A stretch of 27,576 bases of DNA from a virus, in the IMG/VR virus record IMGVR_UViG_3300030116_004748, positions 1 to 27,576 of that record, one strand, 5' to 3'. The number at the start of each line of letters is the position of its first letter. Position 1 is the stretch's first letter. A model generated the notes under the pieces. The model worked only from the letters and a program-made list of their open reading frames with translations. It did not search any database and was not told where the DNA came from. Position numbers and translations under genes: made by a program. This document shows, piece after piece, positions 1 to 7,895 of this stretch.

Positions 1-37
1 CCTTCGCTTCCACCCTGTCAAAAGAAAAGGGGTTTTG

Positions 38-49
38 GGGGTACTCCCC
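38..49. other. Small GC hairpin in the pre-terminase block
   Basis: Four G (38-41) can pair with four C (46-49) around the loop TACT. A further GGGG lies at 29-32 and could compete for the same C run. It directly adjoins the 12-bp repeats. It may be part of a packaging or regulatory site; no function is shown. Confidence 0.35.
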
Positions 50-82
50 TACCCTAGACCCTACCCTAGAGCCTACCCTAGA
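47..82. repeat. 12-bp tandem repeat, three copies, upstream of terS (candidate cos/pac element)
   Basis: Three head-to-tail copies of CCCTACCCTAGA occupy 47-58, 59-70 and 71-82; the third has G for C at its first base. On the - strand this reads as four G runs (GGG TA GGG TCTA GGG TA GGGG), a pattern able to form an intramolecular G-quadruplex. The block stands out as GC-rich in a very AT-rich genome and lies about 75 bases before the small terminase gene, where terminase recognition sites usually lie. The repeat is directly seen; the packaging role is inference from position. Confidence 0.8.
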
Positions 83-90
83 CATAGGGT
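75..90. other. Hairpin ending the repeat block
   Basis: ACCCTA (75-80), loop GACA, TAGGGT (85-90) form a perfect 6-bp stem whose left arm is the end of the third 12-bp repeat. No T-run follows, so it is not a standard terminator. It could be part of a cos/pac site or a leader structure. Confidence 0.45.
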
Positions 91-92
91 TA

Positions 93-110
93 AAGAATAA
101 GAATAAGAAT
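93..110. repeat. AAGAAT hexamer, three copies
   Basis: AAGAAT is repeated exactly three times (93-98, 99-104, 105-110), followed by an AT-only tract up to about 148. Low-complexity DNA of this kind could aid bending or melting near a packaging or promoter site, or may be neutral. No convincing Bacteroidota -33/-7 promoter pair could be assigned. Confidence 0.6.
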
Positions 111-154
111 TTATATATATTATCTTTTAATTTTTTTTTTATATTTTTGGAATT

Positions 155-628
155 GTGAAAAGACTACCAACTGAAATTAAGAAGCAAAGGGGTACTATTA
201 GAAAGGACAGAGAAAATCCAAAAGAGCCTGTACTTGATCCTGTCATTCCACCTATACCAACTTGGTTATCAAAAGATGGTCAAAAGGCTTTTGTGGAATT
301 GAGTAATCTTCTTTTTGATATGAAGGTTTTGACTGAAGCTGATTCACTTTCACTAACTCTACTTTGTGATTCTTATAGTGAATATAAAAAAGCTAAAGAA
401 GTTGTAAACGAATTAGGGACAACAATGGAAGTAACTTCAAGAGAAGGAAATACTAAATCAGTTATTAGACCAGAAGTACAAGTTGCAAATCAATCTTTTG
501 TTAGAGTGTTTCAACTTCTTAAAGAGTTTGGTTTAACACCATCAAGTAGAGCAAAAGTAAATGCAATAGAAAAGCAAGGTAATACAACTGATGTTAAAAT
601 AGAAAACTTCTTTAACTCTAGTGAATAA
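155..628 (+). CDS. terS: Terminase small subunit, P27 family
   Basis: A 157-aa protein that resembles the phage terminase small subunit of the P27 family (Terminase_4), which binds the packaging site on concatemeric DNA and hands it to the large subunit. Visible family features are the basic N-terminus, the segment PPIPTWLSKDGQKAF at about residues 33-47, and an alpha-helical middle with 'LTEADSLSLTLLCDSYSEY', then a C-terminal 'FGLTPSSRAKV' near residue 126, typical of the P27 family. Length is normal for the family. The start is GTG; an in-frame stop lies at 128, so little upstream extension is possible. Its 3' end overlaps the large subunit by 8 bases, suggesting translational coupling. 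Family call is firm from sequence pattern. Confidence 0.9.
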   Translation: MKRLPTEIKKQRGTIRKDRENPKEPVLDPVIPPIPTWLSKDGQKAFVELSNLLFDMKVLTEADSLSLTLLCDSYSEYKKAKEVVNELGTTMEVTSREGNTKSVIRPEVQVANQSFVRVFQLLKEFGLTPSSRAKVNAIEKQGNTTDVKIENFFNSSE

Positions 629-2201
629 TCTAAAACACATAAAAAAAAGAAAATACTTTTTTGATGAAAAGGCTGCTAATAGAGCTTGTGATTTTATCGA
701 AACATTTTGTAGACACACTAAAGGTAAGCTAGCAGGGGAGAAATTTGTTTTAGAAGATTGGCAAAGAGAAATTATACAATCAATCTTTGGTTGGAAATCT
801 AAAGAAACAAAACTTAGAAAATTTAGGCAATGCTTTATATTCTTACCAAGAAAGAATGGTAAGACAACATTGATGGTAGGCATAGCACTTTATATGCTTT
901 TTTCTGATGGTGAGAAAGGTGCAGAAATTGTGAGTGCAGCTGCCGATAAAGAACAAGCAAGACTTAGTTTTAGTATTGCTAAAAATATGGTTTTACAAGA
1001 ACCTAATCTTATAAAACGAGCAGGTACATTTAGGGATTCTATTACATACGATAAAGTAGGATCATACTACAAAGTTATATCTGCTGATGCTGATACAAAG
1101 CACGGACTTAATTTATCTTGTTGTTTGCTTGATGAGATACATTCACATAAGAATCGTGACTTGTACGATGTGTTACTTACAAGTATGGGTGCGAGATTAC
1201 AACCACTTATGTTGCTTATAACAACAGCTGGTTCAGGTAATCACAAAGACCATATATCAAAAGAGTTATATGATTATTCTAAGAAACTTATAAAAGGTAC
1301 AATTAAAGACGAATCATTTTTAGCTGTTATTTATGAAGCAGATAAAGAAGATGATCCACATTCTGAAGAAACTTGGAAAAAGGCTAATCCTGGTTATGGT
1401 ACGATTATAACTAAGGAATATATGAAACAACAATCTACTAGGGCAAAAAATGAGCCTTCATATCTTCCTACCTTTTTGCGACTTCATTTGAATCAATGGG
1501 TTACAAGTGATGTAAGTTGGGTGACTGATTCTCAATGGATGGCCTGCGATGGTGAAGTAGATAAAGAATCTCTAAAAGGTAAGGCTTGTTATGCAGGCCT
1601 TGATTTAGCTTCCACTAGAGATATAACTTGTTTAGCTTTACTTTTTCCTGATGATGAAGGTGGTTATGATATAATAAATCACAATTTTATTCCAGAAGAA
1701 AATGCTAAAAAAAGGTCTGAAAGAGATAAAGTAAATTATGATAAGTGGCAAAGAGAAGGGTATATTACTTATACACCTGGAGATGTTTGTGACTATAATT
1801 ACATAAAACAAAAAATTAGAGATCTAAGTGAGATTTATGACATTCGCATCATAGCTTATGATAGATGGAACGCTTCTCAAATAGTTATAGACCTTGTTGA
1901 AGAAGGTTGTCCTATGATACCTGTTGGTCAAGGATTTAGAACAATGTCACCAGCTTCTAAAGAATTTGAAACACTAATACTTAGTGGAAAACTTAGACAT
2001 AATGGCGATCCTGTATTAAGGTGGATGATGAGTAATGTAGTTCTTACTTATGACCCTGCAGGTAATGTAAAGCCTAATAAAGCTAAAAGTCAAGACAAGA
2101 TTGATGGTATAGTAGCTTGTTTAAATGCCTTATCAGAAGCTATGGAAAATAAAAATAAAGGTGGCTCAACTTACGATGACAAAGAAATATTTTTCATCTA
2201 A
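621..2201 (+). CDS. terL: Terminase large subunit (ATPase/nuclease), HK97-type
   Basis: The 526-aa DNA-packaging motor. The N-terminal ATPase has a Walker A-type loop PRKNGKTT (residues about 76-83) and Walker B CLLDEIHSH (168-176). The C-terminal RNase H-like nuclease starts at YAGLDLASTRD (324-334; D328 is the likely first metal ligand), continues through IIAYDRWNA, and ends with an acidic SQDKIDG segment. Length and order match Terminase_1 proteins of HK97-like phages, which cut at cos or pac sites. GTG start at 621 is required to include the conserved N-terminal helix (no ATG before about residue 85). It overlaps terS by 8 bases and the next gene by 26. Confidence 0.96.
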   Translation: MNNLKHIKKRKYFFDEKAANRACDFIETFCRHTKGKLAGEKFVLEDWQREIIQSIFGWKSKETKLRKFRQCFIFLPRKNGKTTLMVGIALYMLFSDGEKGAEIVSAAADKEQARLSFSIAKNMVLQEPNLIKRAGTFRDSITYDKVGSYYKVISADADTKHGLNLSCCLLDEIHSHKNRDLYDVLLTSMGARLQPLMLLITTAGSGNHKDHISKELYDYSKKLIKGTIKDESFLAVIYEADKEDDPHSEETWKKANPGYGTIITKEYMKQQSTRAKNEPSYLPTFLRLHLNQWVTSDVSWVTDSQWMACDGEVDKESLKGKACYAGLDLASTRDITCLALLFPDDEGGYDIINHNFIPEENAKKRSERDKVNYDKWQREGYITYTPGDVCDYNYIKQKIRDLSEIYDIRIIAYDRWNASQIVIDLVEEGCPMIPVGQGFRTMSPASKEFETLILSGKLRHNGDPVLRWMMSNVVLTYDPAGNVKPNKAKSQDKIDGIVACLNALSEAMENKNKGGSTYDDKEIFFI

Positions 2202-2676
2202 AGAGTCACTAATTGCTAGTGAATATAACAATATTAAAGATATTGCTTTTAATATTCTTAAATCTAATAACGATTTACATTTTTTAGATGACTTAGTTCA
2301 AGATGTTTGTGTTATTTTACTTACACAAAACAAAGAGTCAATAATGACAATTCACGAGCAAGGTCATTTTAATTTTTATGTAGCTCGTATTATAGCTAAT
2401 CAAGTTTTATCTTCAACATCACCTTTTCACAAAAGATATAGGCTTAAATTACCAAAAGTAGATTTGAGTGAAGAAGATTATAACAACAAAATAGACAAAC
2501 TTTGGGATGATGTTAATCATTTATTGAGTAATAAACAGCGTCTTATTGTAAATTTAAGGTATGTTTATTGCCTAAAACCAGAAAATATAGGCACTATTTT
2601 GTCTGTTTCAAAAAGACAAATCTATAAGGATTTAAAGAAAATACATAATATTTTAGAAAAAAACAACAAAATTTAG
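2176..2676 (+). CDS. Sigma-70/ECF-like transcription factor (putative)
   Basis: A 166-aa protein if started at ATG 2176, which I prefer to an upstream start at 2125 that would run 77 bases into terL. The N-terminal half contains a sigma region 2-like helix (FLDDLVQDVCVILL) followed by YVARIIANQVL and a basic stretch. The C-terminal half holds a region 4-like helix-turn-helix (LLSNKQRLIVNLRYVY ... ENIGTILSVSKRQIYKDLKKI). It probably binds RNA polymerase or DNA and could switch on late genes. A sigma-like gene between large terminase and portal is unusual; Gram-positive phages carry RinA/ArpU-type late activators near the terminase genes, a possible functional parallel. An HTH regulator that is not a true sigma factor is the main alternative. 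Confidence 0.62.
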   Translation: MTKKYFSSKESLIASEYNNIKDIAFNILKSNNDLHFLDDLVQDVCVILLTQNKESIMTIHEQGHFNFYVARIIANQVLSSTSPFHKRYRLKLPKVDLSEEDYNNKIDKLWDDVNHLLSNKQRLIVNLRYVYCLKPENIGTILSVSKRQIYKDLKKIHNILEKNNKI

Positions 2677-2706
2677 TACACAAAACACCTTTTTTTATAT
2701 ATATAT

Positions 2707-3996
2707 ATGGATAAAGTATATAAAAATATAAGGGATTTGGCATCATTTTTAGATTTATTTAGACGAAAAACAGATAAACCTTCTCACGAAGAAAGATTTT
2801 ATAGTACAGGTTTATATCCTAATCAATATTCAGGTTTAACTTCAAGTTCAAGTGGTCAAATTATATCAAAAGATACTGCATTAAGAATATCTTCGGTTTG
2901 GTCTTGTATTAGAGTAATATCTGAAACAATAGCTTCTCTACCTATCTCGTTATATGAAAAAGACACCAATGATAAAAGAGTTACGCTTTTAAATAATCCA
3001 CTTCATACTTTAATTAGTGAGCAACCATCTTCTTTGTATGATTCTTTTAGTTTCTTTGAAAGAATATTAGTTGATTTATGTTTAGATGGTAATTTCTATG
3101 CTTACATTGAAAGAAACTCTGGTGGCTTACCTACACAAATTATCCCTATCCAATGCAATGATGTAGATGTATATGTATCACCTGATGGTAGAGAAGTTTA
3201 TTATGAGATAAATCAAAATGAAGTTATACCTTATCCTTATACAGGTAAAGTGGCTTCTATTAATATGCTACACATTAAGGGTATGTCTACTGATGGTGTA
3301 GTTGGTAAATCACCAATAGAGAGTGCAGCTGAGTCTTTAGGTATATCTTTATCTATTGAAAAATATGCAGGATCTTTTTATAAAAATTCTGCTACTGTTG
3401 GTGGTATTTTATCACATCCTGGTACATTGAAACCAGAAACAGCAAAGCGATTGAGGGCTAGTTGGAATCAAACTTATAGTGGTTCTATAAACGCTGGTAA
3501 GACTGCAATACTTGAAGAAGGTATGCAATTTATTCCACGAAGTATTCCAAACAATCAAGCACAATTTCTTGAAACTAGACAATATCAAGTAAGTGATATA
3601 GCTAGAATATTCAGAGTGCCAAATCATATGATTAATGATTTAAGTAAAATTAGTTATAGTTCAATAGAAGCACAGCAAATAGATTTTGTAGTTCACACTA
3701 TAACCCCCTGGATAAAGAGAATTGAAACAGCACTAAATCAAAAGTTAGTACCTGTAAAACAAAAAGGTAAGCAATACTTTAAATTCAACTTAACTGCTTT
3801 ACTTAGAGGTGATTCAAAAACTAGAGCAGATTATTATAGAACATTAGTTAATATTGGTGTGTTATCTCCTGATGAGGTAAGAAAATTTGAAGATTTAAAT
3901 TCTATGGGTGGTGCTAGTGAGAGTGTTTATATGCAAAGTAATATGATGCCTTTAGATGATTTAGGTACTGCAACTACTAGAGCAGATTTAGAATAA
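2707..3996 (+). CDS. Portal protein, HK97 family
   Basis: A 429-aa protein matching the Phage_portal (HK97 gp3-type) family, the dodecameric ring at one capsid vertex through which DNA enters and leaves. Characteristic segments are SSVWSCIRVISETIASLP (near residue 62), the loop with DLCLDGNFYAY, IKGMSTDGVVGKSPIE, and ARIFRVPNHMINDLSKISYSSIE in the distal third. Length is normal. It follows the sigma-like gene after 30 AT-rich bases and is followed within one base by the protease fusion, consistent with one head operon. Confidence 0.95.
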   Translation: MDKVYKNIRDLASFLDLFRRKTDKPSHEERFYSTGLYPNQYSGLTSSSSGQIISKDTALRISSVWSCIRVISETIASLPISLYEKDTNDKRVTLLNNPLHTLISEQPSSLYDSFSFFERILVDLCLDGNFYAYIERNSGGLPTQIIPIQCNDVDVYVSPDGREVYYEINQNEVIPYPYTGKVASINMLHIKGMSTDGVVGKSPIESAAESLGISLSIEKYAGSFYKNSATVGGILSHPGTLKPETAKRLRASWNQTYSGSINAGKTAILEEGMQFIPRSIPNNQAQFLETRQYQVSDIARIFRVPNHMINDLSKISYSSIEAQQIDFVVHTITPWIKRIETALNQKLVPVKQKGKQYFKFNLTALLRGDSKTRADYYRTLVNIGVLSPDEVRKFEDLNSMGGASESVYMQSNMMPLDDLGTATTRADLE

Positions 3997-3997
3997 T

Positions 3998-5524
3998 ATG
4001 GCTTTAAAAGATATAGATAGAACTCCTACATCTGGTATGGTTGCTGAAGCCAAAAAAGGTTTAGAGTGGCGAAAAGAGTTTGGTAGAGGTGGCACAGCAG
4101 TAGGTGTATCAAGGGCAAGAGATATAATAAATGGTGATCTTAGTTTATCATCTATTAAAAGAATGTTTAGTTTTTTTAGTCGGCACGAAGTAGACAAAAA
4201 AGCAAAAGGTTTTAGACAAGGAGAAGAAGGTTATCCAAGTGCAGGTAGAATAGCTTGGGCATTATGGGGTGGAGATGCAGGTTTTAGTTGGTCAAGAAAA
4301 AAAGTTGCACAAATAAAAAAAGAAGAAGAAAACAGAATGAAAGTAGGTACAATGATAACTGATGGTATAGAATTACCATTGTACGATTCTAAAGAAGAAG
4401 CTGAATCACAAGCAAAGAAACTTGGTGGTGTTGGTTCACACGAACACACTATGGATGGTAAAACATATTATATGCCTTTTGAAAATCACGAACAAGCTAA
4501 AGAAGTGATGAGTAAAGTTAATGATAATATGTATCATAAAGACGAAGAAGAAGAAGATGAGGATAGAGCTTTGACAGGTGCAGTAAAAAAAGGTTTACAG
4601 AAAAAAGCTAGTGATCATAATGAAAAAGTTTCTAAGAAAAATTTATCTTGGAACGCTAAAGTAACTGCATCAAAGCTAGGTAAAGTATTTAATAGAGGTA
4701 TTGGTGCTTATAAAACTAATCCTGGTTCAGTAAGACCTAGCGTAAAATCACCAGAGCAATGGGCATACGCTAGAGTTAATTCATTTCTTTATGCAATGGA
4801 AAAAGGTAAGTTTCGTTCAGGTAAACACGATACTGATTTATTACCAAGTAATCACCCTGTGAAGAAAAGTATGAAGGAAGAAAAAAAATATATTATGGAT
4901 AACAAAGAAATAAGATTATATAAAGCAGACTATCAAGTCACTAAAGATGACGATAAAGAAGAAAAGCGTGTAAGTGGTTACGCTGCTTTATTTGAAACTG
5001 ATAGTAGAGATTTAGGTTTTGTTGAAACTATATCTCGTGATGCTTTTGATAATAGACTTGAAGATAATGTCATATTAACTTTTAATCACGATCCTAATTT
5101 AATATTAGATAGAAATATGGGTGGTACACTAAAGTTATCTACTGATGAAAAGGGATTAAGATATGACGCTATTTTACCAAATACTACAACAGGTAATGAT
5201 GTAGCAGAATTAATGAAACGAGGTTTACTGTATGAATCTTCATTTGCTTTTACAGTTGAAGAAGATGATTGGAGTAAAGATGGAGATATAACTCGCAGAG
5301 AAATTAAAAAAATTGGTCGGCTAGTTGATGTTTCTATTGTTGGTGTTGGTGCATATGCCAATACTGATGTTGCACTTCGTTCTAAAGAAGCATTTCTCGA
5401 AAGTGAAGCTGATTTAGAAGAAACTCCTCAAGTTGAAGAAGTGAAACAAAAAGTAGAAGAATCATTTGATGATTCAAAGTTAAATTTATTAAATAACGAA
5501 TTAAAATTAAAAAGACGAATATGA
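3998..5524 (+). CDS. Fusion protein: N-terminal phage structural modules plus HK97-type prohead protease (S78)
   Basis: 508 aa, more than twice the usual protease length. Residues about 297-508 are a peptidase S78/U35 prohead protease that would cleave the scaffold domain of the capsid protein: catalytic His364 in FNHDP and Ser415 in YESSFAF, spaced as in the family. Ahead of it lie three small modules: about 13-106 (FSFFSRHEV, GYPSAGRIAWALWGGDAGFSW), about 114-172 (GSHEHTMDGKTYYMP), and about 190-287 (NPGSVRPSVKSPEQWAYARV, KHDTDLLP). Similar modules are, as I recall, found scattered in phage structural proteins without known function. An internal ATG at 4895 after an A-rich stretch could produce a free 209-aa protease. 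It ends in a 4-base ATGA overlap with the capsid gene. Confidence 0.88.
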   Translation: MALKDIDRTPTSGMVAEAKKGLEWRKEFGRGGTAVGVSRARDIINGDLSLSSIKRMFSFFSRHEVDKKAKGFRQGEEGYPSAGRIAWALWGGDAGFSWSRKKVAQIKKEEENRMKVGTMITDGIELPLYDSKEEAESQAKKLGGVGSHEHTMDGKTYYMPFENHEQAKEVMSKVNDNMYHKDEEEEDEDRALTGAVKKGLQKKASDHNEKVSKKNLSWNAKVTASKLGKVFNRGIGAYKTNPGSVRPSVKSPEQWAYARVNSFLYAMEKGKFRSGKHDTDLLPSNHPVKKSMKEEKKYIMDNKEIRLYKADYQVTKDDDKEEKRVSGYAALFETDSRDLGFVETISRDAFDNRLEDNVILTFNHDPNLILDRNMGGTLKLSTDEKGLRYDAILPNTTTGNDVAELMKRGLLYESSFAFTVEEDDWSKDGDITRREIKKIGRLVDVSIVGVGAYANTDVALRSKEAFLESEADLEETPQVEEVKQKVEESFDDSKLNLLNNELKLKRRI

Positions 5525-6777
5525 AAAATTCGATTGAACTTCGTCAAGACCGAGCAGAATTGATTGGCAAAGCTGATTCTATGCTCAACTTGGCAAAAGA
5601 TGAAACTCGTGATTTTACTAATGACGAGCAAGTATCATACGATGGTATGATGAAAGACATCGACAAATTGGCTAAAGACATCCAAGTTGTTGAACGACAA
5701 GAAAAATTAAACGCTGAGATCTCTGCAAATCCTGTAAATCATTCAGTACAAAATGACCCTATGGTTAAAGAATCTCGTAATTATTCTTTATTCAAGGCTA
5801 TTAATGGAATGATTAATAACAATCTTGATGGTGTAGAAAAAGAAATGCACGAAGAAGCTGTAAATGAAGCTAGAAGTTGTGGAACTGCAATATCAGGTTT
5901 AGGTATTCCTTCTGCTATGTTAGAAAAAAGAGCTGACATCGTTCAAGGTTCAATTAATGCTGCTACAAACATTGCACCTGTTTCAACTTTAGGTTTTGCA
6001 GAAGCAATGAGAGAAGCTGCTATATATGGTAAAATAGGTGCTAATGTATTACAAGGTCTTTCAGGAAATGTAAAAATACCTGTAATGAACGAAAATACTG
6101 CTCATTGGGTTACTGAAGTAGCTTCTCCTACTGATGGTGGAACAGCACAATCAAAAATTGAATTAAGTCCATTTAGACTTTCTTCTAAAGTTGATATTTC
6201 AAAAATGTTATTACAACAAAATCCTCAATCAGAAGCAGCTTTTGTTAGAGATATGGGTCGTGCAGCAGGTTTAAAAATAGATGCTGCGATGTTTGCTCAA
6301 ACTAATGTTACAAATGCTCCAGGGTGTTTAGGTGCTTTAACAGGTGTTACAACATTTGTTGAATCTACTGCTTCTGATGGTAGTGCTGCATATTCTGATT
6401 TTGTTGAAGCAGAATCTGAAATGGCAGATGCTGGTGGTATGGATGGTAATTTATGTTATGTTGCTTCACCAAAATTATTAGCAAACTTAAAGGCTTCAGC
6501 AGCTGTTGCTAATATTAAAGCAGGTTTTGAAGGAAACTACAATGTAAATGTTATCAATGGTTATCCAACTTTCTTTACATCAGCTTGTGGTGACAAAAAA
6601 GCACTTATGCTCGATGGTAGTAAAGTGTGGGTAGGATTTTTTGGTGGTCTTGATGTAACAGTAGACCCTTTCAGTCAAGCTGTAAGTGGTCAAATTAGAC
6701 TTGTGTTGAATCAATATTTAGATTGGGGTTATTCTCATCCAGCAGGATTGGTTAAATTTACTTCTGTTACTGCATAA
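5521..6777 (+). CDS. Major capsid protein, HK97 fold
   Basis: 418 aa, Phage_capsid (HK97 gp5-type). The first ~85 residues are charged and helical (LRQDRAELIGKADSML ... DIQVVERQEKL), matching the delta/scaffold domain removed by the prohead protease encoded immediately upstream. The remainder shows the family pattern: N-arm with the segment 'AISGLGIPSAML', then 'PVMNENTAHWVTEVASPTDGG', the spine helix region with 'LGALTGV', and a C-terminal P-loop/A-domain with 'NVINGYPTFFTSA' and 'DPFSQAVSGQIRLV'. Codon use is slightly richer in C-ending codons than its neighbours, as expected of a highly expressed gene. Overlap with the protease implies coupled translation; a terminator follows. Confidence 0.96.
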   Translation: MKNSIELRQDRAELIGKADSMLNLAKDETRDFTNDEQVSYDGMMKDIDKLAKDIQVVERQEKLNAEISANPVNHSVQNDPMVKESRNYSLFKAINGMINNNLDGVEKEMHEEAVNEARSCGTAISGLGIPSAMLEKRADIVQGSINAATNIAPVSTLGFAEAMREAAIYGKIGANVLQGLSGNVKIPVMNENTAHWVTEVASPTDGGTAQSKIELSPFRLSSKVDISKMLLQQNPQSEAAFVRDMGRAAGLKIDAAMFAQTNVTNAPGCLGALTGVTTFVESTASDGSAAYSDFVEAESEMADAGGMDGNLCYVASPKLLANLKASAAVANIKAGFEGNYNVNVINGYPTFFTSACGDKKALMLDGSKVWVGFFGGLDVTVDPFSQAVSGQIRLVLNQYLDWGYSHPAGLVKFTSVTA

Positions 6778-6798
6778 TAATTAGATTCTAATTAATTA

Positions 6799-6831
6799 AA
6801 AAGGTGAAAGGGGTAACTCCCTTTCCCTTTT
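6799..6831 (+). terminator. Hairpin terminator after the capsid gene
   Basis: AAAAGG (6799-6804), bulged T6805, GAAAGGG (6806-6812) pairs with CCCTTTC (6819-6825) and CCTTTT (6826-6831) around a six-base loop. The stem is long and GC-rich for this genome and ends in T-rich DNA. It lies between the capsid gene and the connector genes and probably reduces read-through so that capsid is made in excess. Confidence 0.75.
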
Positions 6832-6847
6832 ATATAACTTACAATAA

Positions 6848-7519
6848 ATGGCTATATCGTACTTAGATAACATATTTAATTTTGTGGATTATGAATATCT
6901 TAATCCGAGTCAAAATCAATATGGTAATTTAAAATTACAAACATCTCCAACAGGACAAGTAGTATCTACTGCTGACTTAAAATCACATTTAAGAATTACT
7001 ACTAGTACAGAAGATGCTTTATTAAGTACATATATAGCTGCTGCTACACAAATGGCTGAAAACTATTGTAATAGACATTTTTTAAACCATAGGTATCAAT
7101 TATATTTTTATGAAAATTTACCATCTAAATTTAGCTTGTATTATCCTGATGTAAGTATTGATAGATCAGATACAGAGAATTTAGATAAAGATGGTTTATT
7201 TTATAGACCTGTTGGTGTAAGTACACTTTCTGGTATGGTTACAGTTACGCAATTTAGTGTAGATAGAACTAGTAATCCTTGTACTGTTAGAATTATTGAT
7301 TTTAGTTATACAAATGATCAATTAGACTCAACAGATACAGCTAATTTTATGTTTCGTTTTACAACAGGTATGGGTAGTGCATCATCGGATGTTCCAGATG
7401 CTATTAAACAAGCTATTAAATTAATTGCAGGTGATTTGTATTATTACAGAGAAGATAGAAAAAGACAATTTCCTATGGCTTCTGAAATATTACTACAACC
7501 TTATAAATGCTATTTTTAA
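6848..7519 (+). CDS. Head-tail connector (gp6-like adaptor)
   Basis: 223 aa. The pattern TADLKSHLRI...EDALLSTYIAAATQMAENYCNR (residues about 38-75) and the closing PDAIKQAIKLIAGDLYYYREDR (about 180-202) is that of HK97 gp6-like head-tail connectors (Phage_connect_1 type), which form a ring beneath the portal. The middle, about residues 80-175, is an expanded beta-rich insertion relative to the ~100-aa minimal family. It begins a run of connector and tail genes separated by 1-3 bases, downstream of the capsid terminator. Confidence 0.8.
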   Translation: MAISYLDNIFNFVDYEYLNPSQNQYGNLKLQTSPTGQVVSTADLKSHLRITTSTEDALLSTYIAAATQMAENYCNRHFLNHRYQLYFYENLPSKFSLYYPDVSIDRSDTENLDKDGLFYRPVGVSTLSGMVTVTQFSVDRTSNPCTVRIIDFSYTNDQLDSTDTANFMFRFTTGMGSASSDVPDAIKQAIKLIAGDLYYYREDRKRQFPMASEILLQPYKCYF

Positions 7520-7522
7520 GAT

Positions 7523-7894
7523 ATGCCTTTGATGTCAAGAATTAAAGCTGGTGACTTTAATGTGGAATTTAAAGTAATGAAATCATCTGTAAATATAAAC
7601 GATTTTGGTGAAGCAATTACTACTCATAGTTTAGAAAGGCTTGTTTGGGGAATTAAAAATGTTTCATCTCTTAGAAATATAAATGAAAAATTTGAAGGTG
7701 ATAAATTACAAAGCTATGGTGAATTTTATATAGTTTTAAGATATGATTCAACTTGGGTAGAAGAATTAAATGCCGATTGGATTCTTGAAGAAAATTTTAC
7801 AGGTCTAAAATATGAAGTTTTAAGTTTTATAATTGACCCAAGAAAAGAGTATATAGAGTTAAGAACTAAAATAGACATAGAAACAATAGCATAA
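7523..7894 (+). CDS. Head closure / head-tail adaptor (stopper)
   Basis: 123-aa beta-rich protein fitting the Phage_H_T_join/SPP1 gp16-like family: an N-terminal 'IKAGDFNVEFKVM' strand, the segment 'NDFGEAITTHSLERLVWGIK' and the central 'KFEGDKLQSYGEFYIVLRY' seen in stopper proteins, ending 'LKYEVLSFIIDPRKEYIELR'. These proteins plug the neck after packaging and receive the tail. ATG at 7523 or in-frame ATG at 7532 could both serve. Gene order (connector, stopper, neck, terminator) supports the call. Confidence 0.8.
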   Translation: MPLMSRIKAGDFNVEFKVMKSSVNINDFGEAITTHSLERLVWGIKNVSSLRNINEKFEGDKLQSYGEFYIVLRYDSTWVEELNADWILEENFTGLKYEVLSFIIDPRKEYIELRTKIDIETIA

Positions 7895-7895
7895 T

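Noticed and set aside
29-41. GGGGTTTTGGGGG resembling a ciliate telomere repeat
   Set aside because: It is a single short match in a block better explained as hairpin and repeat DNA; there is no other sign of telomeric ends.
142-149. TATTTTTG matching the Bacteroidota -7 box TAnnTTTG before terS
   Set aside because: No TTG -33 box lies at the right distance, the region is a T-run where such matches arise by chance, and the start codon would be only six bases away.
1-158. Open frames entering from the left edge through the 12-bp repeats
   Set aside because: Two frames remain open past the repeats (to about 100 and 158), but the translations are low-complexity and end in AT-rich tract; a partial gene cannot be shown.
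2125-2175. Longer start for the sigma-like protein
   Set aside because: The extra 17 residues come from deep inside terL, do not look like part of the fold, and ATG 2176 gives a normal short overlap.
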